A stretch of 64,000 nt of DNA from NCBI RefSeq assembly GCF_041224595.1, contig NZ_JBGFGN010000116.1:51978-115977 (forward strand), in the 5' to 3' direction. Every line of letters begins with the position of its first letter. The stretch's first letter is position 1. Source of the stretch: Donghicola sp041224595 (GTDB lineage Bacteria > Pseudomonadota > Alphaproteobacteria > Rhodobacterales > Rhodobacteraceae). This document shows, one piece after another, positions 43,382-51,388 of this stretch. The notes beneath the pieces are model-generated. The model worked only from the letters and a program-made list of their open reading frames with translations. It ran no database searches and had not been told where the DNA came from. The position numbers and the translations under genes are program-made.

Positions 43382-43963
43382 CTAGATGCCGCCGAGGTAG
43401 AACCCGATGGCCTCTGCCAGTTCTGTTTCTTCGTATCCGAAATGAGAGCGGACGACCTCTTCGAGTTTGCGATAGGTGTCGGACGCACGCGCAAAGTTAT
43501 CCTCGCTCGGCTCTGCAATCAGCGCGTCTGCGGCGCGATCCAAGCGAATGATCAACTCGTGCACCACTTCATGCTCTGACAGCAGCTTGGCGATGATCTC
43601 TTGGAACACGCCGCCGCCCGCCGCTTTGATGCGCGGAAACATGTCGCTGCCTTCGATGTCGTGGTGGAACTTGAGCACCTGACACTCGCGCCCGCACAGG
43701 GACCCGAAGGCGCGGAAATTCTCTGCCATATCACTAGAAAGCACGATCCTCTTGAGGTCTTTCGGAGGCGTATCCCCCGCTTCGATCCGCGCGAGCACCG
43801 CACCGATCTGCGCCATTTCCATCAGATAATGACGATGGATGGCCGCCAGTTGCCGGCCTTGGCGACGATGCATATCCGTCGCGGCGGGAACCTTGGGCGC
43901 CAAAGGGCGGGCCGCTTCGTCTAGGGTGAGGTCATCCAGCGAGTGGGTCGAAAGGTCAGTCAT
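43382..43963 (-). CDS. Hemerythrin-like domain protein
   Basis: The 193-residue helical protein has the diiron-ligand pattern of hemerythrin HHE domains: IHRHYL, KFHHDIEGSDMFP, SEHEVVHELI and HFGYEE. It probably binds oxygen or nitric oxide, or handles iron in the cytoplasm. It converges with the DUF2322-like gene and lies near a flavin monooxygenase, which also uses oxygen; a functional link is only a guess. Confidence 0.8.
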   Translation of the reverse strand: MTDLSTHSLDDLTLDEAARPLAPKVPAATDMHRRQGRQLAAIHRHYLMEMAQIGAVLARIEAGDTPPKDLKRIVLSSDMAENFRAFGSLCGRECQVLKFHHDIEGSDMFPRIKAAGGGVFQEIIAKLLSEHEVVHELIIRLDRAADALIAEPSEDNFARASDTYRKLEEVVRSHFGYEETELAEAIGFYLGGI

Positions 43964-44114
43964 GCTGCGAAGGAAAGCCTTTCCCAGCGTGAAGTCAAGC
44001 AGCGCCCCGAAGAGCGGTTAGCTCCCTATGCGCCCAAGATTCCCGAGGGGACCGTCTAACCCAAAGCGAATGGGACAAGCGTCTTGCGCTTGCCCCAGTT
44101 TTCGCATCCGTGGA

Positions 44115-45914
44115 TCACGACAGGTGATGCACCTCTTGCAGGCCATAGACAGGGGTCTCGAGGCCCTCCATCCGCGCTTTGAGCTGAAGCGCCAGATACA
44201 GCGAATAGTGCCGGGACTGGTGCAAGTTGCCGCCGTGGAACCATAGGTGCTCTTGCTGGGTCGGCTTCCACATATTGCGCTGCTCGCCTTCCCACGGGCC
44301 GGGGTCTTTGGTGGTGTCCGAACCCAGACCCCAAACCTTGCCAACCTTGTCCGCAACCCCTTGGCTGATCAGGTCGGCGGCCCATCCGTTCATGGAACCA
44401 AAGCCGGTCGCCATCACCACAAGGTCCGCTTCGAGCCGCGTGCCATCGGCCAGAACGACCGCATCCTCTTCGAAGTGATCGACCTGACCTTTGACGAGCT
44501 TCACCTCGCCATCAATGATCAGCTGGCTGGCGCCCACGTCGATGTAATAGCCCGACCCGCGGCGCAGGTACTTCATGAACAGACCCGAGCCATCGTCGCC
44601 CCAGTCCAGATCAAAGCCCGCCTTTTCAAGGCCCGCGTAGAACTCGGCGTCACGCTCGCGCATCTGGTCATAGAGCGGAATCTGGAACTCGTGCATGATC
44701 TTGTAGGGCAAGGACGCAAAGACCATATCGGCCTTCTCGGTGGTCATCCCGCTGGCCACGGCCTCTTCGGAATAGAGCGCGCCGAGGCCGATCTCCATCA
44801 GGCTGTCCGACCGCACAATATGGGTCGAGGACCGTTGGACCATGGTCACGTCGGCATCAGCCTCCCACAGGGCAGCGCAGATGTCGTGGGCCGAGTTGTT
44901 GGAGCCAACCACGACGACCTTCTTACCGGTCCACTCATCGGGGCCTTTGTGCTGGGACGAATGCTGGATTGTGCCTTTGAAGCTGTCCATGCCGGGGAAA
45001 TTCGGAATGTTCGGCTTGCCCGACATGCCCGTCGCCATGACCAGTTGGGTTGGCTCCAGCACCACCTTCTCGCCGTCGCGGTTAACCTCGACTTTCCACT
45101 TGCCGCTCGCCTCGTCATAGGTCGCCTTCTCGACCTCGGAGCGGGTCCAGTAGTTGATCTCCATGACCTTGGTGTACATTTCCAGCCAGTCGCCAACCTT
45201 GTCCTTGGGGGTGAACACGGGCCAGTTGTCCGGGAATTTGATGTAGGGCAGATGGTCGTACCAGATCGGGTCGTGCAGACACAGGGACTTGTACCGGCTG
45301 CGCCACTGGTCCCCGGGGCGGTCATGCTTATCCAGCACAATCGTCGGCACACCCAACTGTTTCAGACGCGCCCCAAGGGCAATGCCGCCCTGCCCGCCGC
45401 CGACGATCACCGTGTAGGGCTGGGTGTCATACCCAAGCGACGCCTCGTCCGCTTGCTTGCGTTCCAGCCAACTGCTGCGGTTTTTCTGCGCGCCATGCTC
45501 GGCCCCCATTGGGCGGCGTTTCCCGCGATTTTCCTCGTGACCCTTCAACTCTTGCAGCGCAGTCAGCAGGGTCCAGATGCGGTCGTCTTTTAAACGCATC
45601 AGACCCCATCCGCGGCCTGTCTTGGTCTCGAACGTCACCCAAGCCGTTGTGACACCGCCCTCCTCTGCGGGCATCTCTCCGGCTTGGATTTCGAAGTTCG
45701 ACGGCTGGGTATGTTCCAGCTGCGCAGTCAACATGTCGGCCACGCCTTCGGGGCCTTCGACCGTTTTCAGGTTCCACGTCACCGCGACCAGATCGCGCCA
45801 ATAACTGTCAGCGGCGAACAGGTCTTTGACCGCGCCGATATCGCCGGCGGCCAGCGCGGCATTCAGGCTGTCCAGCACGGTTTGTGTTCGGGTTGTCACT
45901 GTTGAATCAAGCAT
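44115..45914 (-). CDS. Flavin-containing monooxygenase with SnoaL-like N-terminus
   Basis: The 599-residue protein has an N-terminal SnoaL/NTF2-like domain (residues 1-130, LNAALAAGDIGAVKDLFAADSYWRDL) fused to a class B flavin monooxygenase. The FAD site is VIVGGGQGGIALGARLKQLGVP, the fingerprint region VMATGMSGKPNIPNFPG, and the NADPH site VVVGSNNSAHDICAAL. Such enzymes oxidise N, S or ketone substrates; the substrate here is unknown. GAGGAG precedes the ATG. It follows an AcoR-like regulator on the same strand by 139 bases, its probable controller. Confidence 0.85.
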   Translation of the reverse strand: MLDSTVTTRTQTVLDSLNAALAAGDIGAVKDLFAADSYWRDLVAVTWNLKTVEGPEGVADMLTAQLEHTQPSNFEIQAGEMPAEEGGVTTAWVTFETKTGRGWGLMRLKDDRIWTLLTALQELKGHEENRGKRRPMGAEHGAQKNRSSWLERKQADEASLGYDTQPYTVIVGGGQGGIALGARLKQLGVPTIVLDKHDRPGDQWRSRYKSLCLHDPIWYDHLPYIKFPDNWPVFTPKDKVGDWLEMYTKVMEINYWTRSEVEKATYDEASGKWKVEVNRDGEKVVLEPTQLVMATGMSGKPNIPNFPGMDSFKGTIQHSSQHKGPDEWTGKKVVVVGSNNSAHDICAALWEADADVTMVQRSSTHIVRSDSLMEIGLGALYSEEAVASGMTTEKADMVFASLPYKIMHEFQIPLYDQMRERDAEFYAGLEKAGFDLDWGDDGSGLFMKYLRRGSGYYIDVGASQLIIDGEVKLVKGQVDHFEEDAVVLADGTRLEADLVVMATGFGSMNGWAADLISQGVADKVGKVWGLGSDTTKDPGPWEGEQRNMWKPTQQEHLWFHGGNLHQSRHYSLYLALQLKARMEGLETPVYGLQEVHHLS

Positions 45915-46053
45915 CGCATCTCCTCCTACGCGTGTACTTGGAGCAGAGCTTGGATGCCTGTTGGGCCAACAATCTATGGGGTTTGGGGCGATCTACGACC
46001 AGAAAATTGGTTCTGCGGCGCGGCATGTTGCACGCGCAACGCCGCGCAACAGG

Positions 46054-47775
46054 TTAGCTTGGCGGGTGCAACCCCGCTTTGCGCAGCCGCCGCAGAACAG
46101 TTGAGCGGTTCACGCCCAATCGGCGCGCAGCGCGGGACATATTCCACTCGCAGGCTTCCATGATTTGCTCCAGCGACTCCTCGGGTTCTGCGCTGCGCTC
46201 CTCGACAGGGGCGGGCAAGTCGGGCAGGTCGATCACATTGCCCTCGGCCATCGCCAAGGCCACATCAAGCACCTGCTCTAGTTCCCGCAAATTGCCTGAC
46301 CATGACCGGCCTAACAAATCCGCTCGCGCCGAGGGCGACAGCCGTACCTCCTCGGCCGTGCGTCTGCGAAGGATCCGCTCGACCAACCAGCCAAGGTCTT
46401 GGCGCTGCCGCAAAGGCGGGACCGCCAGCACGCTTCCCGTCAACCGATGAAACAGCGGGCGCGGCAGATCAAGTTCAGCAACAGGCAAACAACTGGTCAC
46501 CAAGGGTCGTAGATCTGGTGCCGAGTCCAACAAAGCGGTCAATGGCGCGGCGCAGGCTTCTGGCAATTCCTCGATCCTGCGCAGCAGAAGTGAGGCCGCC
46601 CCGCAGATCTGGCTTTGCATCTGGATCAGCCCGTCCGGTGTGATCATCGAACATTCCAAACTGACAAAGCCGTTGGCCCCGCTCGCCATATGCAGCGCCC
46701 GCGCCAGCTTGGTCTTCCCTGTCCCCGTCTCGCCTGTGATCATCACAGGAACGCTGGTGCGGGCAATCTTCTCGGCCTGCTGCAAAAGCCGCGTCATTAC
46801 CGGATCGCCGCCAGACAAACCCGCAACCGCCCCACTCTGCCGTGCGGGCCGCGCCGTCCGCGTGGTTTGCGGGGCAATAGCGTGGCCAAACAGCGCGCCC
46901 CCATCCCGCATCTCGACAATCCGCTCTTCGGTCGGACGGTCACGCATCAGATCGGGCAGATCATCGACGGACAATCCCAAAGCCTCTTCAATCCGCTGCC
47001 CGATGATCGCCGCGCCATCGGGAAACAGCCGGCGCGCCCCGCGGGTGTAGCCAATGACCCGCCCGGACCCATCGAGCCGCACGGCGGCCTCCGGGTCCAC
47101 ATCCAGAAACTCGGGGCTAGAAGACAGCCGGAGCACCCAGTCCCGACGGCTCTCTGCCATCAGGTTCGCCATCTCGACCCGCCGCGCGGCAGATGTCACA
47201 AGGTTCATAGCCAAGTTCTGACTACTCTTTGGCGTCGGGGACCGCAGCAGCGAAATATCCAGCACCGCCGCCAACTGCCCCAAGCTGTCAAAGATCGGCG
47301 CCGCCGTGCAGGACAGCCGAGTATGAGCATTCCCGAAGTGGTCATCCTGATGAACGGTCACGGGCTCCTCGGTCACGATGCAGGCCCCTACCCCGCAAGT
47401 GCCCGCCAGATCTTCTGACCAGTTTGACCCCAAATACAGCCCCGCACTGCGCAGATCATCCACGAAAAGATCATCGCCAAAGAAGTCGACACAGACCCCT
47501 TTGGCATCGGTCAGCAATAGCACGTAGTTCTGCCCCGCCACCTGCCGAAACAGGCTCTGCAACCCAGACCGCGCCGCACCGATCAGCCATTCGGCCTGCT
47601 TGCGATGCTCGCGCAACTCCATCTCGGTCACGATATGAGCCGGATCGGTCCGCGTCGGGTCCATGCCATATAGCTCAACACACCGTCGCCACGACGCCGA
47701 AACAAAACTGTCTCGCCCCGTCGCGCCGCCTCCGAGAACTTGCTCGATTTCCTGAACGTGCCGCTGATCCCCCAT
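46054..47775 (-). CDS. AcoR-like regulator with GAF, AAA and Fis domains, no GAFTGA loop
   Basis: The 573-residue protein has a GAF-type sensor (residues about 70-200), a PAS-like stretch, an AAA+ domain with Walker A GETGTGKTKLAR, and a C-terminal Fis helix-turn-helix (QIMEACEWNMSRAARRLGVNRSTVLRRLRKAG). The sigma-54-contacting GAFTGA loop is missing and the Walker B region is degenerate (ICGAASLLLRRIEELPE). It therefore probably acts through sigma-70. It lies upstream of the monooxygenase and is its likely regulator. ATG 47775; ORF extension to 47802 is unlikely. Confidence 0.82.
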   Translation of the reverse strand: MGDQRHVQEIEQVLGGGATGRDSFVSASWRRCVELYGMDPTRTDPAHIVTEMELREHRKQAEWLIGAARSGLQSLFRQVAGQNYVLLLTDAKGVCVDFFGDDLFVDDLRSAGLYLGSNWSEDLAGTCGVGACIVTEEPVTVHQDDHFGNAHTRLSCTAAPIFDSLGQLAAVLDISLLRSPTPKSSQNLAMNLVTSAARRVEMANLMAESRRDWVLRLSSSPEFLDVDPEAAVRLDGSGRVIGYTRGARRLFPDGAAIIGQRIEEALGLSVDDLPDLMRDRPTEERIVEMRDGGALFGHAIAPQTTRTARPARQSGAVAGLSGGDPVMTRLLQQAEKIARTSVPVMITGETGTGKTKLARALHMASGANGFVSLECSMITPDGLIQMQSQICGAASLLLRRIEELPEACAAPLTALLDSAPDLRPLVTSCLPVAELDLPRPLFHRLTGSVLAVPPLRQRQDLGWLVERILRRRTAEEVRLSPSARADLLGRSWSGNLRELEQVLDVALAMAEGNVIDLPDLPAPVEERSAEPEESLEQIMEACEWNMSRAARRLGVNRSTVLRRLRKAGLHPPS

Positions 47776-47998
47776 CGCGTTCTCCTCCCCGCGCGACAGC
47801 ATAGGCGAGAACTACAGAGAATCCGTCTCCAACTTTCGTTCTAGGCGAAGGCCTGCCAATCGCTCTCGCTCTGAGGTCGTCAGCCAAGCCCACGCTGCTC
47901 TAGACGCCACACTACCCAAAGATTAAGACTGCGTGACGCAATGCCATCTTAGATTGCGCGCCCCGACATACGATGAAGTTTCCAACAAGCGAGCCAGC

Positions 47999-49321
47999 AT
48001 GTACTACTTTACCACCTTCGACGTCACGACTGGAATTTGGGATACCGACGGATCGCTTGTTCAAAAGTCATACGATCACCTCACCATCTATTCGCCAATC
48101 TACTGGGGGCAGCTCGACCTTCAGCGCGAAAGTAACAGCGCATCTCTGGATGTCGGGTTTCTGAATACATGGGGCAGCGGCGCAACCTATTCGAGTGTCT
48201 CTTCAAACTTTCTGACCGAGAGCCTGAACCTTGGCGGAGACCCGTCGGAGGATGGTTCACCGGGCGCATTGCAAATCACCTTAGAGGGTGAATTTTACCT
48301 TGCCGAAGTGACAGACGGCGGTGCCCCCGACGACCGCTTCCGCACACTGGTACTGGAGTTCGAATACACTCCAGTCGTCAGCGATGGCTACCGGCACACC
48401 TTGCTTCTGGAGATTGAAGGCGATGAACTGTCCATGTACGAAAATTACGTATCTGAAGTCGGGCCAGCCACAATTCCCAACTCGGGTCTGAGCTACGATA
48501 CATGGGACATGCTTCGATATTATGAGGGTGGCGCAATCAGCGAACCAGACGCGCCAGGAATTAAGTGGCGCGGTGATAGCGGAATGGACTTCGTTGGCGG
48601 TCAAGACGAAAGCGACACGTTGAACGGTGCCGGTGGCCGTGATTGGCTGAATGGCGCCGGGGGTCACGACCTATTAATCGGTGGGACAGGAGATGACACT
48701 CTTTTCGGAGATAGCGGCAACGATACGCTGCGCGGGTCCGCAGGATCGGATTGGCTCGTAGGCTCCACCGGTAATGACAAACTCCTTGGTGGAGGCGGCG
48801 CTGACCGCATCGACGGCTGGCAGGGAAAAGACATTATCCAAGGCGGGGCTGGTTCCGACGAAATCGACAGCGGCGGCGCGCGTGACAAAGTCCGCGGAAA
48901 TGGTGGCCATGACACGATCAAGCTTGGCACAGGAAGTGACAAAGCCTATGGCGGTAAAGGCAACGACGACATCTCTGGCGAACAAGGCAATGATTTGCTT
49001 CTTGGCCACGCAGGACGCGACTTACTGAATGGCGGCGCCGGGAACGACACGCTGAATGGCGGCGCTGGAAACGACAGCCTGTATGGTGGTTCTGGTGTGG
49101 ATACTTTTGTCTATAGCCGAGGCTTAGACATTATTTACGACGCTGAAGCTACGGACTTGCTCATCATCGAGTTTGACGAATTAACCAACGACGACATCCG
49201 TTCTGATCTGGACAGCTATGGCACAGAGTTTGGGGCAGATGTACTTCTGTCTTTCTCGGATACCGACATCCTAGAAATTCGCGATACGACAATTTTAGAG
49301 CTGAACACGATGCTTGTGTGA
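47999..49321 (+). CDS. RTX-type calcium-binding repeat protein
   Basis: The 440-residue protein has a roughly 190-residue N-terminal domain I do not recognise, then about seventeen RTX nonapeptides (GGxGxDxLx pattern, for example GGAGNDTLN, GGTGDDTLF, GGQGKD-like WQGKDIIQG) and a short C-terminal tail (LSFSDTDILEIRDTTILELNTML). RTX repeats fold on calcium outside the cell, and such proteins are exported by type I secretion; no transporter genes are in this window. The start is uncertain: ATG 47999 is used, a GTG at 47933 is in frame. Confidence 0.82.
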   Translation: MYYFTTFDVTTGIWDTDGSLVQKSYDHLTIYSPIYWGQLDLQRESNSASLDVGFLNTWGSGATYSSVSSNFLTESLNLGGDPSEDGSPGALQITLEGEFYLAEVTDGGAPDDRFRTLVLEFEYTPVVSDGYRHTLLLEIEGDELSMYENYVSEVGPATIPNSGLSYDTWDMLRYYEGGAISEPDAPGIKWRGDSGMDFVGGQDESDTLNGAGGRDWLNGAGGHDLLIGGTGDDTLFGDSGNDTLRGSAGSDWLVGSTGNDKLLGGGGADRIDGWQGKDIIQGGAGSDEIDSGGARDKVRGNGGHDTIKLGTGSDKAYGGKGNDDISGEQGNDLLLGHAGRDLLNGGAGNDTLNGGAGNDSLYGGSGVDTFVYSRGLDIIYDAEATDLLIIEFDELTNDDIRSDLDSYGTEFGADVLLSFSDTDILEIRDTTILELNTMLV

Positions 49322-49532
49322 AAAAGGCCTACCCTGAAGGGACCGATTACCGATTCTTCAGAGTACCTAGCAATAGAATGTTCGGCTCAAAAAGAAAGGT
49401 ATACACCTGAACTGGGGTAGCCTCGGCAGCAAACTGTCCAAGCTTCCGAAGATCGCTGAGATCCGTAGACAACTCCTAAAAGCGAGGCCGAACTCTTTAT
49501 CCGGCCCCGCAAATACATGCGTTGAACGGATT

Positions 49533-49871
49533 TTACCCCTTCGCGCCTTGTCCGCGTGCGTAGATATCTTCGCAGCGGATAATGTCATCTTCGCCGAGGT
49601 AAGAGCCGGTCTGAACCTCGATGAGGACCATGGGGACTTTGCCTGGGTTTTCCATCCGGTGGACAGCCCCGAGGGGGATGTAGACGGACTGGTTTTCCGT
49701 CACGAGCTGGACGGTCTCATTGATGGTCACTTTAGCGGTGCTCTTGACAACGATTCAGTGCCCGAAGCGGTTGTGGTGGGACTGCAGAGATTGCGCTGCG
49801 CCGGGATGGACGTGGATGCGCTTTACTTGGAAGCGGCATCCGAAGACCAAGCTCTCTCACCCACCTCGTAC
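49533..49871 (-). pseudogene. Decayed 3' fragment of manC
   Basis: The minus strand encodes, in one frame, the C-terminal cupin part of mannose-1-phosphate guanylyltransferase/mannose-6-phosphate isomerase: RFQVKRIHVHPGAA, SLQSHHNRFGH, TENQSVYIPLGAVHRMENPG, SYLGEDDIIRCEDIYARG. Two in-frame TGA codons (49755-49757 and 49857-49859) replace tryptophans that are conserved in the family, and the N-terminal three-quarters is absent. It is a remnant and not a working gene. Confidence 0.85.
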
Positions 49872-49876
49872 AGATT

Positions 49877-49894
49877 TACGTTCGATCGAACGTA
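49877..49894. repeat. 18-base perfect palindrome beside manC remnant
   Basis: TACGTTCGATCGAACGTA is fully self-complementary. It lies immediately beyond the point where manC similarity ends and about 100 bases upstream of the Hint-protein gene. It could be a regulator site for that gene or a recombination or integration junction. Confidence 0.5.
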
Positions 49895-49995
49895 TCGCCC
49901 CGCACAATGGCTCTGGGATCGTCCGTTTGTGTGCCTCGGATCGTTGCTTTTGCTCAATTATATCTGCGCCTGACATCAACGAAGAGAGCACAGTC

Positions 49996-51045
49996 ATGGC
50001 TAGAGTCGCAACTTGGGGGTGGTACGTCCCAAGCCTATTCCCCGGTTACAGTAGCTCTGATCAGAATAACCTCGACGCGAGCGGAAATGGTCTGTCGGTG
50101 AACCCTGCGGGCTATGTCGAGTTCGATATGGTCGACGCCAACAATGACGGCATCATCTCGGACAATGACGGCTTTGACGGGACAAGCACCGCGCCTGGCG
50201 AATATGTTGACGGGCCCAACCTCTCACTCATCCCGCAGGAAATCGCGCTCTACACTGGATCAACAGTTGTCTTGAAGGGCGTCTCCTACACAGTCGATAT
50301 GGAAGTGACCCTGTTCACGGACGGCACCTACGGTGTCCGGATCATGGATTACGACCTGCCCGCCGGCCACCACAAGGACGTCACCGCGATCACCTTGGGC
50401 ACATGGAACGGTGTCGAGTATGGCGGGATCGTCCTGTCGGCCGTGGACCAGATGTTCATCTGCTTTGTCCAAGGCACGGGACTTCTGACACCCAACGGCA
50501 GCGTCCCCGTCGAGGCTTTGTCCGAAGGCGACGAAGTCGTTACTGCGGACGGCGGGCCCGCACAGGTGCGCTGGACCGCGCAGACCACGACCTGCGGCAT
50601 GGGGGCGAATGCGCCGATCCTGTTCCGCGCGCGCAGCATGGGCAATGAACGCGATGTCTTGGTCTCGCCGCATCACCGCGTATTGGTCAAAGGCGCAGAG
50701 GTTGAAATGCTCTTTGGTGTCCCAGAAGTTCTGGTGGCCGCCAAAGATTTGGTGAACGGCACGACCGTCCAGCGTGTCCCGCGCCGCGCCGTGACCTACG
50801 TGCACTTTGCCTGCGACAAGCACGAGATTGTCAGCGCCGAAGGCATGCTGACGGAAACGCTCCTTCCGGGCACACAAGCCATGGCGATGATGTCGGCTGG
50901 TGATGCCGCGCGTCTGGTCGCGACCTTTCCGGCGCTGCGCAGAGGGTGGACAGCATACGGCCCGGCCGCGCGCATGTGTCTGAAATCCGCCGAAGCGCGA
51001 CTGCTTCGCACTCTGGTCGCAGATGACGTCCGGCTGAGCGCCTGA
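49996..51045 (+). CDS. Hint-domain (hedgehog/intein-type) exported protein
   Basis: The 349-residue protein has an N-terminal region with an EF-hand-like loop (MVDANNDGIISDNDG), then a Hint_2 domain beginning at CFVQGTGLLTPNGSVPVEAL (residue about 157) with VSPHHRVLVKG and HFACDKHEIVSAEGMLTETLLPG. These proteins are abundant in Roseobacters, usually as type I secretion substrates; autoprocessing is not established for the family. No signal peptide is present. A hairpin follows its stop. The chosen ATG at 49996 starts the conserved part. Confidence 0.82.
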   Translation: MARVATWGWYVPSLFPGYSSSDQNNLDASGNGLSVNPAGYVEFDMVDANNDGIISDNDGFDGTSTAPGEYVDGPNLSLIPQEIALYTGSTVVLKGVSYTVDMEVTLFTDGTYGVRIMDYDLPAGHHKDVTAITLGTWNGVEYGGIVLSAVDQMFICFVQGTGLLTPNGSVPVEALSEGDEVVTADGGPAQVRWTAQTTTCGMGANAPILFRARSMGNERDVLVSPHHRVLVKGAEVEMLFGVPEVLVAAKDLVNGTTVQRVPRRAVTYVHFACDKHEIVSAEGMLTETLLPGTQAMAMMSAGDAARLVATFPALRRGWTAYGPAARMCLKSAEARLLRTLVADDVRLSA

Positions 51046-51388
51046 AGCGCTTTTCAGCGACAATGATCTCTATCAAATTGAGCGCACGTCAGATTTGAAG
51101 TTATTTTTGGGCATCAAAGTCGAAATGCTGCGGCGCCTGATATTATTTAGTTTTAATTACGTTTCAGAGATATTTATCAATTTCATTCGGCTTTTCCTTT
51201 GATGGAATTTTACGATTAGTCGGGGCCTGTCCGAAAATCCCCCAAAGTTCTCAAAGCAAAACCACCACCAACGCACAAATAAATACAATTTTGAGATTTC
51301 ATGATTTCCGTTTTGCGGTAAGCCTATCTGCAAGAATGCAATCTTTGCACGAATCCCAGACGCTTAATGCAAACCGACGGAGCCCGCC
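51046..51388 (+). promoter_or_regulatory. AT-rich leader before the giant gene
   Basis: This 343-base gap begins with a hairpin straddling the preceding stop (GCTGAGCGC ... GCGCTTTTCAGC, 51033-51057) that may terminate the Hint gene. The rest is markedly AT-rich with candidate promoter stretches (TATTATTTAGTTTTAATTAC around 51140) and a likely ribosome site ACGGAG at 51377-51382. No gene or RNA is recognised. Confidence 0.4.

Noticed and set aside
44247..45593. 448-codon plus-strand open frame inside the flavin monooxygenase gene
   Set aside because: It lies wholly within a gene whose FAD and NADPH motifs are clear; no ribosome site or motif supports it.
46054..47775. Calling the AcoR-like protein a standard sigma-54 activator
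   Set aside because: GAFTGA and a normal Walker B are not present, so only the regulator family, not the sigma factor, can be supported.
49755..49859. Possible UGA recoding (Trp or selenocysteine) in the manC fragment
   Set aside because: The gene is also missing its N-terminal part, no other gene in the window uses in-frame TGA, and Trp is TGG throughout; decay is the simpler reading.
49548..49973. Plus-strand open frame of 141 codons before the Hint gene
   Set aside because: It is the complement of the decayed manC fragment, whose protein similarity lies on the minus strand.
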